Source of the DNA: Desulfomonilia bacterium
Lineage (GTDB): Bacteria > Desulfobacterota > Desulfomonilia > UBA1062
Assembly (NCBI GenBank): GCA_036567785.1
Contig: DATCTV010000060.1
Span: 62,001 to 126,000, forward strand
Length of the DNA: 64,000 nt
Reading direction: 5' to 3'
Under the pieces are notes generated by a model. The model searched no databases, was not told the DNA's origin, and worked only from the letters and a program-made list of their open reading frames with translations. The position numbers and the translations under genes were made by a program. This document shows positions 27,528-36,692 of this stretch, in pieces (position 1 is the stretch's first letter; each line of letters starts with the position of its first letter).

Positions 27528-27532
27528 GATTT

Positions 27533-28528
27533 TTACCGGTAATATGAGAAATACTCTTTAAAATAATTAATGGATATCTGAAGGCCCTGCTCAATACCTG
27601 TGGCAGGTTTCCAGCCCAGTTCGTTTTCAATTTTTTTACAGTCGGAATAGTAGTCGCCTATATCAATAATTTTCCGCTCTTTGGGAAACGGCACTATTTC
27701 ACTTGTGCCCGAACCATTGATATCGATTATCATTGCAGCTAATTCGCTTAAGGTAATCCTGCCTTCTCCTCCGAGATTATAGACCTTGCCGTCAGCCTTT
27801 TCATCTGCACCTGCAAAGAGGAATGCATCCACTGCATCTTCGGAAAAAGTAAAGTCCCTTACCTGCAGACCATCGCCGAAAATAAGCAGAGGTTTGCCCT
27901 CAATTATGTTTTTTATCCAGATGCCGAGAAATGTCTGTCTGGCATCTTTTATCCTCATCCTCGGGCCGTATGTATTTGTGAGCCTCAATACGCACGAACG
28001 GATATTGTAAACATTGTTATAAACGATATGATACCATTCGCCTGCAACCTTGTTGATGCCATTAACGTCAACAGGGCAGACCGGATGGTCCTCGTCCGCG
28101 GGCAGGTATTGAGGTTTACCGTATATCTGGCGGGTACTGGCAAACACGATTTTAATGTCTGGATTATTGTGCCTGCATGCCTCCAATATGAACAACTGGG
28201 CACGGGCGTTTATCTCCAGGTCGGCATAAGGATTCTGCATGGAATCGACATGGCTGGTCTGACCGGCAAGATTGAACAGGTAATCCTGGCCTTTTACCAG
28301 AAATCTCATCGAATGCTCATCGCGCACATCCGAGAAATTGACTTTTACCCTGTCCTTGACAGGTTCTATATTAAAAAGGTTTCCGCCGTATTCAGGAATG
28401 AGGCTGTCTATAAGCGTTACATTGGCACCGAGAGAGACAAGCCTGATCGCAAGGTTTGAGCCTATAAAGCCCAGACCTCCCGTTATCAAAACATGTTTGC
28501 CTCTATAAACAGTTTCGAGATCAACCAT
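27533..28528 (-). CDS. NAD-dependent sugar epimerase/dehydratase (extended SDR)
   Basis: An extended short-chain dehydrogenase acting on nucleotide sugars. NAD motif TGGLGFIG near residue 14 (from the start used here), active-site Ser/Thr region FASTRQIYG, and [10 protein letters not shown]. The position of the catalytic YxxxK reads NGINK, so the usual Tyr is Asn. The frame is open to 28582, but the ATG at 28528, which overlaps the end of the upstream gene by eight bases, puts the Rossmann motif at the normal distance. Confidence 0.88.
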   Translation of the reverse strand: MVDLETVYRGKHVLITGGLGFIGSNLAIRLVSLGANVTLIDSLIPEYGGNLFNIEPVKDRVKVNFSDVRDEHSMRFLVKGQDYLFNLAGQTSHVDSMQNPYADLEINARAQLFILEACRHNNPDIKIVFASTRQIYGKPQYLPADEDHPVCPVDVNGINKVAGEWYHIVYNNVYNIRSCVLRLTNTYGPRMRIKDARQTFLGIWIKNIIEGKPLLIFGDGLQVRDFTFSEDAVDAFLFAGADEKADGKVYNLGGEGRITLSELAAMIIDINGSGTSEIVPFPKERKIIDIGDYYSDCKKIENELGWKPATGIEQGLQISINYFKEYFSYYR

Positions 28529-29285
28529 TTCTTTTAAGTCCTTTTTCCAGCTCCCAGAGTTTTGCATATTTGACAAACACATAATACATGGTGGAAACAG
28601 CTATAACAAGCCCGGGCATTCCGTCCAGAAAACCCTTTTTAAAAACATATTCCTTTATAAACCTGAAAGGTGGCCTAAATAGCAGATCGATAAACCTGAA
28701 GCGCTTTCCTTCAGCAAACTTGTCCTTCGCTTCGGTTTCAGAATAACGGTTTATCGTGGTAATCTGATCCGCGATGTCTCTGTAATTATAGTGCTCATAA
28801 AAAGATGATTTGAGTTCGCCCACCCTGCCTCTTACTTTTACGTTTGCATGCAGCCCCCCCTCGAATCCTCCTCTGTCCTTTCTGAACAGCCTTATTTCAT
28901 AATCAGGCACCCATCCGCCGTGCATTATCCAGCGGCCCAGGTAAAAGGTACGTCGATGGGCGATGTAGCCGTCGTATATGCCCTTATCACTCTCAAGGCG
29001 CTCAAGCATCTCGGATGCGAGTGCAGGTGGAATAACTTCATCGGCGTCAATGAACACAACCCATTCATTTCTGGCCTTGCTGATACAATAATTGTACTGG
29101 TCCCTGAAGCCAGGCCACTTCCTCTGCTCGAAATTATCGGTATATCCCTTAACAATCTCCGGGGTGGAATCCGTGCTGAAGGAATCGACGACAATTATCT
29201 CATCCGCCCAGGTCTTTACGCTTTCAAGTGCCCCGGCAACTGTGCGTTCATTATCGAACGTGATCATGCAGACGCTTATCTTCAC
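28521..29285 (-). CDS. GT2 glycosyltransferase, WaaE/KdtX-like
   Basis: A 254-residue family 2 transferase. Nucleotide-binding start VCMITFDNE, IIVVDSFSTDST, the DxD-type metal site FIDADE, and a C-terminal FLDGMPGLVIA stretch typical of LPS core beta-glucosyltransferases. ATGA coupling to the heptosyltransferase gene upstream. Likely acts on the inner core; acceptor inferred from context. Confidence 0.88.
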   Translation of the reverse strand: MKISVCMITFDNERTVAGALESVKTWADEIIVVDSFSTDSTPEIVKGYTDNFEQRKWPGFRDQYNYCISKARNEWVVFIDADEVIPPALASEMLERLESDKGIYDGYIAHRRTFYLGRWIMHGGWVPDYEIRLFRKDRGGFEGGLHANVKVRGRVGELKSSFYEHYNYRDIADQITTINRYSETEAKDKFAEGKRFRFIDLLFRPPFRFIKEYVFKKGFLDGMPGLVIAVSTMYYVFVKYAKLWELEKGLKRNG

Positions 29286-30271
29286 AAAATCTCCTTGAGC
29301 ACATCATCAGGCGTGATGCTTTTAAGGCATTCATACGTGCCAAATCTGCAGGTTCGTGCCATACACGGCGCGCATTCAAGCCTTTTCGTTATGAATGAGG
29401 CCTTCCTGCCGAGCGGCGCAGTCCGTACCGGACTGGTCGAGCCAAATATTCCTATCGTCCTTGTCCCGCTCGCAGCTGCCAGGTGCATCGGCCCCGAGTC
29501 ATTGGCAACAACTGCATCACACTTCTCCATCAAGGCAACACTTTCAAGCAGGCTCGTCATCCCTGCGATGTTCAATGCGCCTTCTCCGATTGAAGCTTGA
29601 ATGGCGTTGTTTGCATCCCTGTCCTGCGCACCGCCGAAAAGGAGGATTGACCCGCCTGTTTTTGAAATATACATCTTTCCAAGCTCTGCAAAACTTTCCC
29701 TGGGCCATACTTTTGCAGGCCCATAGGCTGCCGAGCAGAAAATTCCAAGCACGGGCCTTTTCGTCTGTCCGATAATCTCTGAAGCCTTAAGCCTTTCTGC
29801 ATCTGATATAAAAATTTCGGGCAGAACTTCCGTAATCCGTTTGCCAGCTATCGCTTCAAGCATTTCCAGATAAAACTTCGCCTGGTGCCCGGAATATTCT
29901 TCAATTTTTCCATAAACGGGGTGCGTAAAAAGCACTGACCTGCCGCTGCATGCACGGCCGTATCTTATCGGGATACCGGAAAGAAACAGAAAAAACGCTG
30001 AACTGAACGAGTGCGGCAGGCATATCGCCATGTTGAAATTTTTGTCCCTGATCTTTCTATATACCGCCTTCCATCCGGTAATTCTGGTTTTCTCATTGAC
30101 CGTGATTACATTTCTCACACAGGGGTTATATCTATAGAGCTCTGCAAGATGGGGCCTTGTCAGCACATGAATTTCCGCATCGGGCCAGGCGTTTCCCAGA
30201 CCGCATATAAATGGCATGCTCATTACGGCATCCCCGATCCAGTTTACACCCCTGATAAGAATCTTATCCAT
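29282..30271 (-). CDS. ADP-heptose:LPS heptosyltransferase (GT9)
   Basis: A 329-residue GT9 enzyme adding heptose to the LPS inner core at the cytoplasmic face. N-terminal RGVNWIGDAVMSMPF, the donor-site segment VVANDSGPMHLAAASG, and FGSTSPVRTAP are WaaF-type signatures. A C-terminal Cys cluster (CAPCMARTC) is common in WaaF. First gene of the operon; it implies an LPS-bearing outer membrane. Confidence 0.9.
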   Translation of the reverse strand: MDKILIRGVNWIGDAVMSMPFICGLGNAWPDAEIHVLTRPHLAELYRYNPCVRNVITVNEKTRITGWKAVYRKIRDKNFNMAICLPHSFSSAFFLFLSGIPIRYGRACSGRSVLFTHPVYGKIEEYSGHQAKFYLEMLEAIAGKRITEVLPEIFISDAERLKASEIIGQTKRPVLGIFCSAAYGPAKVWPRESFAELGKMYISKTGGSILLFGGAQDRDANNAIQASIGEGALNIAGMTSLLESVALMEKCDAVVANDSGPMHLAAASGTRTIGIFGSTSPVRTAPLGRKASFITKRLECAPCMARTCRFGTYECLKSITPDDVLKEIL

Positions 30272-30350
30272 TTTCAGTCTTATATTAACAAATTACGGAT
30301 AGCGCAACCCCGGAGCATTTCTTCAGCCATCTATTTGCTTATTGTTAATC

Positions 30351-30378
30351 TTGACATTTAACTCTAACAGTTTAATCT
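30351..30378 (+). promoter_or_regulatory. Promoter giving an apparently leaderless mRNA
   Basis: Perfect -35 TTGACA, 16-base spacer, -10 TAATCT. The expected start of transcription (about 30385) coincides with the ATG at 30386, and no Shine-Dalgarno sequence precedes it. Confidence 0.5.
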
Positions 30379-30385
30379 CAATTTT

Positions 30386-32269
30386 ATGATATACGGCTGG
30401 AAAGAAATTTATCAATCAAGGCTTTCTGATGCTGTAACAGCACTAAAACGCATCAGGAAAGGATCCAGAATATTCATAGGCTCAGCCTGCGGAGAGCCGC
30501 AGTTGCTGGTGAAAACCCTCATAGATCTTGCACCTCATATGTATGACACCGAGGTGTACCATTTTCTCGATCTGGGGAATTCTGAATATGCGGAAGACAA
30601 ATATTCCGAACACTTCCGCCATAATGCCCTTTTCATAGGCCAGAGCACAAGAAAGGCGGTTGAAGAAGGCAGGGCCGACTACACTCCGGTGTTCCTCTCC
30701 GAAATCCCGAAACTGATGCAGCGAAGGAAGATGAGGATAGATGTCGCCCTGATTCAGGTCTCTCCTCCTGATAAAAGCGGCTATGTAAGTCTGGGTATAT
30801 CTGTCGATATAACCAAGACAGCTGCCGAGACAGCAAGATATGTCGTTGCTGAAGTAAATCCAAACATGCCGAGAACCCATGGAGACTCATACCTGCATGT
30901 CAACGATATAGATGCCTTTGTCGAAAATGACCAGCCCCTCATAGAGTTTCATTCTGAATCACCCACAGAGATAATTGAAAAGATCGGAAGCATAATTGCC
31001 GACCTTATTGAAAATGAATCCTGTATTCAGACCGGCATCGGCAAGATACCGAACTCGGTTCTGCCTTATCTTATGAACAAGAAAGACCTCGGAGTTCATA
31101 CCGAAGTTTTTACAGACAGCCTGATAGATTTAATCGAGGCGGGAGTCGTAAACAACAGGAAGAAGAATATCAACACCGGCAAGATTGTTTCGGCATTCTG
31201 CATGGGCAGCCGCAAGCTGTATGACTATGTCGATGACAATCCGCTTTTCGAGTTCAGGCCATGCTCTTATGTAAACAGTTCCAGCATAATAAAGCAGAAT
31301 GACAGGTGCACTGCCATAAACTCCGCACTGACCGTGGACATTACCGGCCAGATATGCTCTGACTCCCTGGGATTCAGGTTCTACAGCGGTATCGGAGGCC
31401 AGTCCGACTTCGTGCGTGGAGCTCGAATGGCCAACCGCGGCAGATCAATAATGACACTGCCGTCAACAACGGATGACGGTGAGAAATCCAGAATAGTCCC
31501 GTTCCTGGATCCGGGAAGCGGTGTCGTGATAACAAGGGCTTCAGTAAATTATGTCGTAACCGAATACGGCTATGCTTACATACACGGGAAGACTATACGG
31601 GAAAGGGCGCTTGCATTAATAAGCATCGCCCACCCAAAATTCAGAGACTGGCTGCTCGATTGCGCCAAGGAACAGGGTTATATCTACAAGGATCAGATTC
31701 TGCCGGCGGCAATATATCCGAGAGAATATGAGTCCTGGTGGAAAGACAAGAAAGGCAACGAAATATTCTTCAGACCGACGAGACCCACCGATGAAAGGGC
31801 TATTCAGGACCTTGTATATTCACTCCCGGAACAGGATGTCTATACGCGATTCTTCCAGAACCTCAGAAATTTCCCTCACAAGCTTGCCATGCCGATGGCA
31901 GCCATAGATTATACCGACAAGATGGCTATAGTGGGAGTAATGGGCAATGAGGCTCCTGACAGGCAGGAACAGATAATCGCCCTTGGCCATTACGTTCGCG
32001 ACCCGGTTACCAACAATGCAGAAGTCGCCTTCACCATACATCATGATTATCAGAACATGGGCATAGGCACATTTCTGTTGAATCATTTGTGCATGATAGC
32101 GGTAGACAGGAATATACGAGGTTTCACGGCTGACGTTCTGGCCCGGAATACTCCGATGATGAAAGTGTTTTCAAAAACCGGTTATCCTCTGAAGGTCAAA
32201 CTTGAATACGGGGTTTATGAACTGGAAATTCCTTTTGAAGAAGGGAAAAAAGAGAATGCAGGCAGTTAA
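30386..32269 (+). CDS. Acetyl-CoA hydrolase/CoA-transferase fused to a GNAT domain
   Basis: A 627-residue cytoplasmic protein. Residues 1-430 are a family I CoA-transferase of the 4-hydroxybutyrate/acetate type: IFIGSACGEP, then the active-site Glu in GVHTEVFTD, YSGIGGQSDFVRGA, and TEYGYAYIHG. Residues about 455-620 form a GNAT acetyltransferase (YQNMGIGTFLL acetyl-CoA loop). Such fusions are known in Desulfobacterota. It may recycle CoA among short acids and acetylate a partner; the acetyl substrate is unknown. Followed convergently by a CBS gene across a shared terminator. Confidence 0.88.
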   Translation: MIYGWKEIYQSRLSDAVTALKRIRKGSRIFIGSACGEPQLLVKTLIDLAPHMYDTEVYHFLDLGNSEYAEDKYSEHFRHNALFIGQSTRKAVEEGRADYTPVFLSEIPKLMQRRKMRIDVALIQVSPPDKSGYVSLGISVDITKTAAETARYVVAEVNPNMPRTHGDSYLHVNDIDAFVENDQPLIEFHSESPTEIIEKIGSIIADLIENESCIQTGIGKIPNSVLPYLMNKKDLGVHTEVFTDSLIDLIEAGVVNNRKKNINTGKIVSAFCMGSRKLYDYVDDNPLFEFRPCSYVNSSSIIKQNDRCTAINSALTVDITGQICSDSLGFRFYSGIGGQSDFVRGARMANRGRSIMTLPSTTDDGEKSRIVPFLDPGSGVVITRASVNYVVTEYGYAYIHGKTIRERALALISIAHPKFRDWLLDCAKEQGYIYKDQILPAAIYPREYESWWKDKKGNEIFFRPTRPTDERAIQDLVYSLPEQDVYTRFFQNLRNFPHKLAMPMAAIDYTDKMAIVGVMGNEAPDRQEQIIALGHYVRDPVTNNAEVAFTIHHDYQNMGIGTFLLNHLCMIAVDRNIRGFTADVLARNTPMMKVFSKTGYPLKVKLEYGVYELEIPFEEGKKENAGS

Positions 32270-32282
32270 GCCTGCTTCTCTT
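32250..32282. terminator. Bidirectional intrinsic terminator over two stop codons
   Basis: AAGAGAA, one bulged T, GCAGGC, loop AGTTAA, GCCTGC, TTCTCTT, with A-rich sequence on one side and T-rich on the other. The loop holds the stop codons of both convergent genes (30386 and 32688 genes). Confidence 0.65.
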
Positions 32283-32688
32283 TCCCAAGAAATCCTATAA
32301 GCATCTCGAGAAGGTCTGAAACGGTAATGATACCTGCGAGTCTGTTTTCTTCAACCACCGGAAGACCGCCTATTTTTTCCTTATGCATTATGACGGCTGC
32401 ATCCAGTATATCCGAATCGGGATTTACGGTTATTGGATTAGGCGTCATACATGCTTCGACTTTTATCTCGTTCTGCAGGTATTCATCATACATGGCTTCA
32501 TGAAATACGAATGGAGAATTCAATGCCTTCCTTATATCGAGGTCGGTAATTATACCTACGAGATTTCCGTCTTTTACTACTGGCAGGCGTCTGAAACGCT
32601 TTTCTTCCATGATCTTTATTGCTGATCCGACAGAAGCTTCAGGTGCAATGATAACGGCAGCGGTCTTCATCATTTCAGAAACCTTCAA
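32266..32688 (-). CDS. CBS-domain pair protein
   Basis: A 140-residue stand-alone Bateman module: CBS1 at residues about 5-55 (GIITDLDIRKAL) and CBS2 at about 75-135 (GIITVSDLLEML). Known modules bind adenine nucleotides and sense energy state. The start is TTG with GAGAGGTG seven bases upstream. It ends convergent to the CoA-transferase. Partner unknown. Confidence 0.88.
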   Translation of the reverse strand: MKVSEMMKTAAVIIAPEASVGSAIKIMEEKRFRRLPVVKDGNLVGIITDLDIRKALNSPFVFHEAMYDEYLQNEIKVEACMTPNPITVNPDSDILDAAVIMHKEKIGGLPVVEENRLAGIITVSDLLEMLIGFLGKEKQA

Positions 32689-32747
32689 AAATCACCTCTC
32701 ATGTTATAATTGTTTATCAAAACTTATGATTAAGCCATCCTCCTCTT

Positions 32748-33056
32748 TTACAGGATCAAAAGAGAGTTATCGCCATCGCCATATGCATGAGGTATATAGC
32801 CGTCGGCCTCCCAGTCGTTCTCCCACCTAGTATTGTCGATAAGATAGCGGAACTGGTAGGTCTTGCCGGATTCAAGGTAGAGGCTGATGGAAAATGAACC
32901 GTCTTTCTGTTTCTTCATGAAATCCACGTCCGTAATCCAATCATTGAAATCACCAGCAATTGCAACCTTTCTTGCATTTCCAACGGCTTCTTTAGGTATG
33001 GAAAACGTAACTTTGAACAACTGTTTTGACTTCACATATTGTTTTTTCAATGCCAT
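32748..33056 (-). CDS. Glycogen-binding (CBM48/AMPK-beta-like) domain protein
   Basis: A 102-residue single-domain protein with the early-set carbohydrate-binding fold: KVAIAGDFNDW, then GSFSISLYLESGKTYQFRYLID and WENDWEADGYI. Aromatics in DFNDW and the RYLIDN segment are typical ligand positions. Known relatives bind glycogen or starch. A strong AGGAGG site precedes the ATG. It could link glycogen to the CBS protein downstream, as AMPK beta and gamma subunits do; that is speculation. Confidence 0.82.
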   Translation of the reverse strand: MALKKQYVKSKQLFKVTFSIPKEAVGNARKVAIAGDFNDWITDVDFMKKQKDGSFSISLYLESGKTYQFRYLIDNTRWENDWEADGYIPHAYGDGDNSLLIL

Positions 33057-33180
33057 TACGCGCCCCTCCTTTTCCTGGCAGTATTTCCCTACATGAACCC
33101 GTTATCCCCATAACATAACATATATTATATTTCGGTTAAGTTCTTTTGCAAGTTTCCTGCTTTTATTACTTAATGACTTT

Positions 33181-33666
33181 CTATTCCTCCAGCCTGGCGG
33201 AAATAATTATCACGGGCTCCACAGGAACATCGCTGTGAAATCCCTTGTTGCCCGTCTTTACGGCCGCAATTTTATCAACAACATCCATTCCTTCAACCAC
33301 CTTTGCAAAAACCGCATAACCGAAATCACGTACACCGTGATCAAGAAACTTGTTGTCATTGACATTGATAAAGAATTGAGATGTTGCACTGTCAATTGCA
33401 GAAGTTCTTGCCATGGAGAGTGTGCCTCGCTCGTTTTTAAGCCCGTTCTTCGCTTCATTCTTTATGGGCTTCTTTGTAGCCTTGTCCATCATATCAGGCG
33501 TCATGCCACCGCCCTGTATCATAAATCCAGGGATAACACGGTGGAATATCGTCCCGTCGAAAAAGCCGTCCTTTATATAAGATATAAAATTTTCTGTCGT
33601 TATCGGGGCCTCGTCCTTGAACAGCTCTATCTTGATATCTCCCAGGGTTGTTGAAAGAGTTACCAT
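33181..33666 (-). CDS. Cyclophilin-type peptidyl-prolyl isomerase
   Basis: A cytoplasmic protein of about 161 residues that interconverts proline isomers. [13 protein letters not shown], then [17 protein letters not shown] and [14 protein letters not shown] are the cyclophilin signatures. The frame is open to 33723, but the ATG at 33666 has GAGGTGA and the family N-terminus ([14 protein letters not shown]). No signal peptide, so a PpiB-like cytosolic form. Confidence 0.93.
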   Translation of the reverse strand: MVTLSTTLGDIKIELFKDEAPITTENFISYIKDGFFDGTIFHRVIPGFMIQGGGMTPDMMDKATKKPIKNEAKNGLKNERGTLSMARTSAIDSATSQFFINVNDNKFLDHGVRDFGYAVFAKVVEGMDVVDKIAAVKTGNKGFHSDVPVEPVIIISARLEE

Positions 33667-33743
33667 ATTCACCTCACATTGTTTGATTTTTTTGTTTTTA
33701 AAACATCTTGCTTGTTTAAACAAATATATAATATGAATAGAGC

Positions 33744-35069
33744 ATGGAACAGTTCAAGCTTGAAGATATCACATTCCCTCTCCTGATGAAGGATATAATT
33801 GAAGATAAATTCTCTGGAATATTATTTCTGTCTCTCGAACAGTGGAGAAAGGGAATCATATTCAAGGAAGGAAGGCTCTGTGCCATACAGTCAAACCGCC
33901 CCGAAGAGCTCCTTGGTAATATTCTTGTTGAAAAAAACTTTATCACTCAGGAACAAAATGACATTTCACTGGAAAAGGCACGGATTGAAAGAATCAAACA
34001 TGGAGCTGCACTCATACTGCTTGGTTTCCTGAACCAGATACAGCTTACTGAAGCACTTATAATTCAGATAGAAAAACGTTTCCTGGACATTTTTGAATGG
34101 CAGACAGGATCGGTTCAGGAGGTCCCCAAAACTATAAATAAGAATCCTGAACTTACAGTGGATGAGCTGAACTATCTTTTAAGAAAGGGTATTACCGAAA
34201 AATTCAATCCCTCCATGGCGATAACGGCACTTATGCCTTATGCAGCCGTCAAACCGAAGCCGCTGAAAGAAGAAATGCCTAAAGGGATTTCAATAGACAT
34301 TGAAAGCCTGGAGAAAATGACTGTTTCGGAAATTATATTAAAAAACCCCCAGACAGCCATTGATCTGTTCGCACTTTACTGCAGTGGATTGATAACATTC
34401 GAAGAAAGCAAGCACAAGGCGTTGATTGACAAGCTGCGCAGCAAACTGAAAGAAATAAATAAAAAGACGCCTTTCGAACTGCTGGGTATAGATTCCGATG
34501 CATCTGATGATACTCTTAAAAAGGCCTATATAAGACTTGTCAAAGACAACCATCCCGATTCCTATGCATACGCGGCTGATATTGAAGTCAAAGACCTGGC
34601 AAATGAGATATTCACGGATATCCAGAAAGCTTACAATGAAATTTTAAAGGAGCGCCAGGGCAAGCCTAAAGTTGATCAGTGGGTGAACGACCAGCTTCAG
34701 GCTGAATTGATTTATCAGCAGGCCCTGGACGAACTGAAGAATAAAAATTATGAAAAGGCCCTGGATCTCCTGAAATTATGCGTAAAAATGGCACCAGACG
34801 AGAAGGCCTACAATGAGTCATACATTAATGCCATGTTCATGAAACTGCAGGCAACAAACGGTCCTACTATTGAAATAAAGAATGCGATAAGAGACTCTAT
34901 TAAACGTTTTCCTCAAACTGATTTCTATTATCTCATCCTTGGATGGGTGCTCAAGAAAGAAGGCTCCATCAAGGCTGTCGATGCCTTCAGGGCTGCACTA
35001 AGGATTAATCCTAAAAATGTCGATGCAAGCCGCGAACTCAGATTGTATCGCATGAGGGGTAAGGTCTAG
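33744..35069 (+). CDS. DUF4388-DnaJ-TPR fusion protein
   Basis: A 441-residue protein. Residues about 5-130 match the DUF4388/PATAN type ([23 protein letters not shown]), known from regulators in Deltaproteobacteria. Residues about 245-305 are a J-domain with HPD intact (DNHPDSY), so it could stimulate a DnaK. Residues about 315-435 form TPR-like repeats. Only five bases separate the likely transcription start (-10 TATAAT at 33727-33732) from the ATG, with no clear ribosome site. A signalling co-chaperone is the best guess. Confidence 0.8.
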   Translation: MEQFKLEDITFPLLMKDIIEDKFSGILFLSLEQWRKGIIFKEGRLCAIQSNRPEELLGNILVEKNFITQEQNDISLEKARIERIKHGAALILLGFLNQIQLTEALIIQIEKRFLDIFEWQTGSVQEVPKTINKNPELTVDELNYLLRKGITEKFNPSMAITALMPYAAVKPKPLKEEMPKGISIDIESLEKMTVSEIILKNPQTAIDLFALYCSGLITFEESKHKALIDKLRSKLKEINKKTPFELLGIDSDASDDTLKKAYIRLVKDNHPDSYAYAADIEVKDLANEIFTDIQKAYNEILKERQGKPKVDQWVNDQLQAELIYQQALDELKNKNYEKALDLLKLCVKMAPDEKAYNESYINAMFMKLQATNGPTIEIKNAIRDSIKRFPQTDFYYLILGWVLKKEGSIKAVDAFRAALRINPKNVDASRELRLYRMRGKV

Positions 35070-35081
35070 CCGGACTGCCGC

Positions 35082-35405
35082 ATGAATCGCATAGGATTTA
35101 TTTTAAAGCTCAAGCCGGATAAAATAAATGAATATAAAGAGCATCACAGAAGAGTCTGGCCTGAAATGCTCGAGGCTCTCAAAAAAACCGGATGGCACAA
35201 CTATTCGCTGTTTCTGAAGGATGATGGAACTATATTCGGATATTTTGAAACACCCGGAACACTCGATGATGCAATCAAAGGCATGTCAAAGGAGGAAATA
35301 AACTCAAGATGGCAGGCGTTTATGGCACCGTATTTTGAGAATCTTGATGGTTTGCAACCTGATAAGGGCATGCTCGAACTTGAAGAAATCTTCCACCTGG
35401 ACTAG
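35082..35405 (+). CDS. rhaM: L-rhamnose mutarotase
   Basis: A 107-residue ferredoxin-fold enzyme interconverting L-rhamnose anomers, feeding rhamnose isomerase. Family marks: KPDKINEYKEHHRRVWPEM and the catalytic-site His/Tyr in GWHNYSLFL. It is on the opposite strand from rhaABD, 12 bases after the DnaJ fusion gene, and its end faces rhaA seven bases away. Confidence 0.88.
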   Translation: MNRIGFILKLKPDKINEYKEHHRRVWPEMLEALKKTGWHNYSLFLKDDGTIFGYFETPGTLDDAIKGMSKEEINSRWQAFMAPYFENLDGLQPDKGMLELEEIFHLD

Positions 35406-35411
35406 ACCAGC

Positions 35412-36692
35412 TTACCTCTTCGATAGAAAATTCTTCTCGTACTCGCCTGTCTTATCAAGCCATTTTAACCCGGCAGGAACATCGTTAATGGTACACCAGT
35501 AATCCCATACGCTCCCCAAAGGCAAGGTCTTGCAAGCTTCCATAAGTGCAAGTCTTCCCAGACCGTTTCCTTCCAGTTCATATTCCCTTATTTTATCGAG
35601 CGGTTCGAGCAGAGCAAACAGGACAGCCATTAGGGTAGCACGCGCGCCAGCCACCCATGCACCTATCCTGTTTATGGATGCATCGAAATAATCAAGCGCC
35701 AGGTATGTCCTTTCAAGTGCCCCCGCCCTTGCTGTTTCAAGCATCAGTTCCTTCACTCCGTCATCAAAGACGGCAACATGATCGGAATCCCATCTCAGAC
35801 CGCGGCTTATGTGCAGAAGCAGCCGCTGCTGAAACATAAGAATGGAGGATATCTTGTCCGCAACGGATTCGGTCGGATGGAAATGTCCCATATCCAGGCA
35901 CAGGAGTACATCGTCATTGTTTCTTAAATTATGATCGGATACCCATTGCATGTAGAATTCATGTGAACCGGCGACAAAGGCCTCTGATCCAATGCCGAAG
36001 AGTTTGCTCTCGACGCTGTCCATGAGGCATGTCCTGTCATGACGAACTGAATATATTTCCGATAATGACTCTTTGAGCTTCTCCCTTCTTTTAAAACGAA
36101 GTGCAGTACTATCCTTGCAGCCGTCAGGTATCCACAGATTGTGCATGCATGGTCTGCCTAAGGTTTTTCCGAAATGCTCACCTATCTCACGGCATCTTTT
36201 TACATGCTCCACCCAGAAGTTCCTCTTATCATCCTCCAGCGAACACAAAGTCCACCCGTCCGATGACCTTACATGTCCGAAGCATGTGGCGTTGAAATCA
36301 AGCCCCAGTCCGTGCTCTTTTGCCCAGTCCACCCAATGAATATACTGTGAGTAAACCAGTGTATCCCTGTCTCCTGTGTATTTTGAGAAATCACCGTAGA
36401 TTGCATGCAGGTTGAGTCTGTGTTTACCCGGGATAAGCGAAAGTGCAATTTTTAAATCCGCCTGTAGTTCCTCAACATTTCCAGCCCTTCCTGGGTAATT
36501 TCCCGTTACGGCAAGCCCGCCTCCCGGCTCGGAAACGGGCATTTCAAATCCCCTGACGTCATCTCCCTGCCAGCAGTGTATTGATAATGAAATACTATCA
36601 AGTTTTTTAAGGGCTTCAGATACGCTGACGCCATGCTCGGCGTATTTCTCGACTGCAATCTCGTATGCCTTCATAATCAATGCTTCATTCAT
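35412..36692 (-). CDS. rhaA: L-rhamnose isomerase
   Basis: Converts L-rhamnose to L-rhamnulose; metal-dependent TIM barrel. Of the E. coli RhaA type: IHCWQGDDVRGFE, GGGLAVTGNYPG, LNLHAIYGD, CLDMGHFHPTE with metal ligands Asp and His. The ATG at 36692, overlapping the rhaB stop by eight bases, gives the family N-terminus (about 426 residues) and coupled translation; upstream in-frame ATGs lie inside rhaB. Confidence 0.95.
   Translation of the reverse strand: MNEALIMKAYEIAVEKYAEHGVSVSEALKKLDSISLSIHCWQGDDVRGFEMPVSEPGGGLAVTGNYPGRAGNVEELQADLKIALSLIPGKHRLNLHAIYGDFSKYTGDRDTLVYSQYIHWVDWAKEHGLGLDFNATCFGHVRSSDGWTLCSLEDDKRNFWVEHVKRCREIGEHFGKTLGRPCMHNLWIPDGCKDSTALRFKRREKLKESLSEIYSVRHDRTCLMDSVESKLFGIGSEAFVAGSHEFYMQWVSDHNLRNNDDVLLCLDMGHFHPTESVADKISSILMFQQRLLLHISRGLRWDSDHVAVFDDGVKELMLETARAGALERTYLALDYFDASINRIGAWVAGARATLMAVLFALLEPLDKIREYELEGNGLGRLALMEACKTLPLGSVWDYWCTINDVPAGLKWLDKTGEYEKNFLSKR

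Noticed and set aside
28848-29600. 250-codon plus-strand frame
   Set aside because: Antisense to the GT2 and heptosyltransferase genes, spans their junction and has no motif.
35193-35210. Sigma-54-like TGGCAC element
   Set aside because: Lies inside rhaM coding sequence and lacks a proper TTGC at the right spacing.
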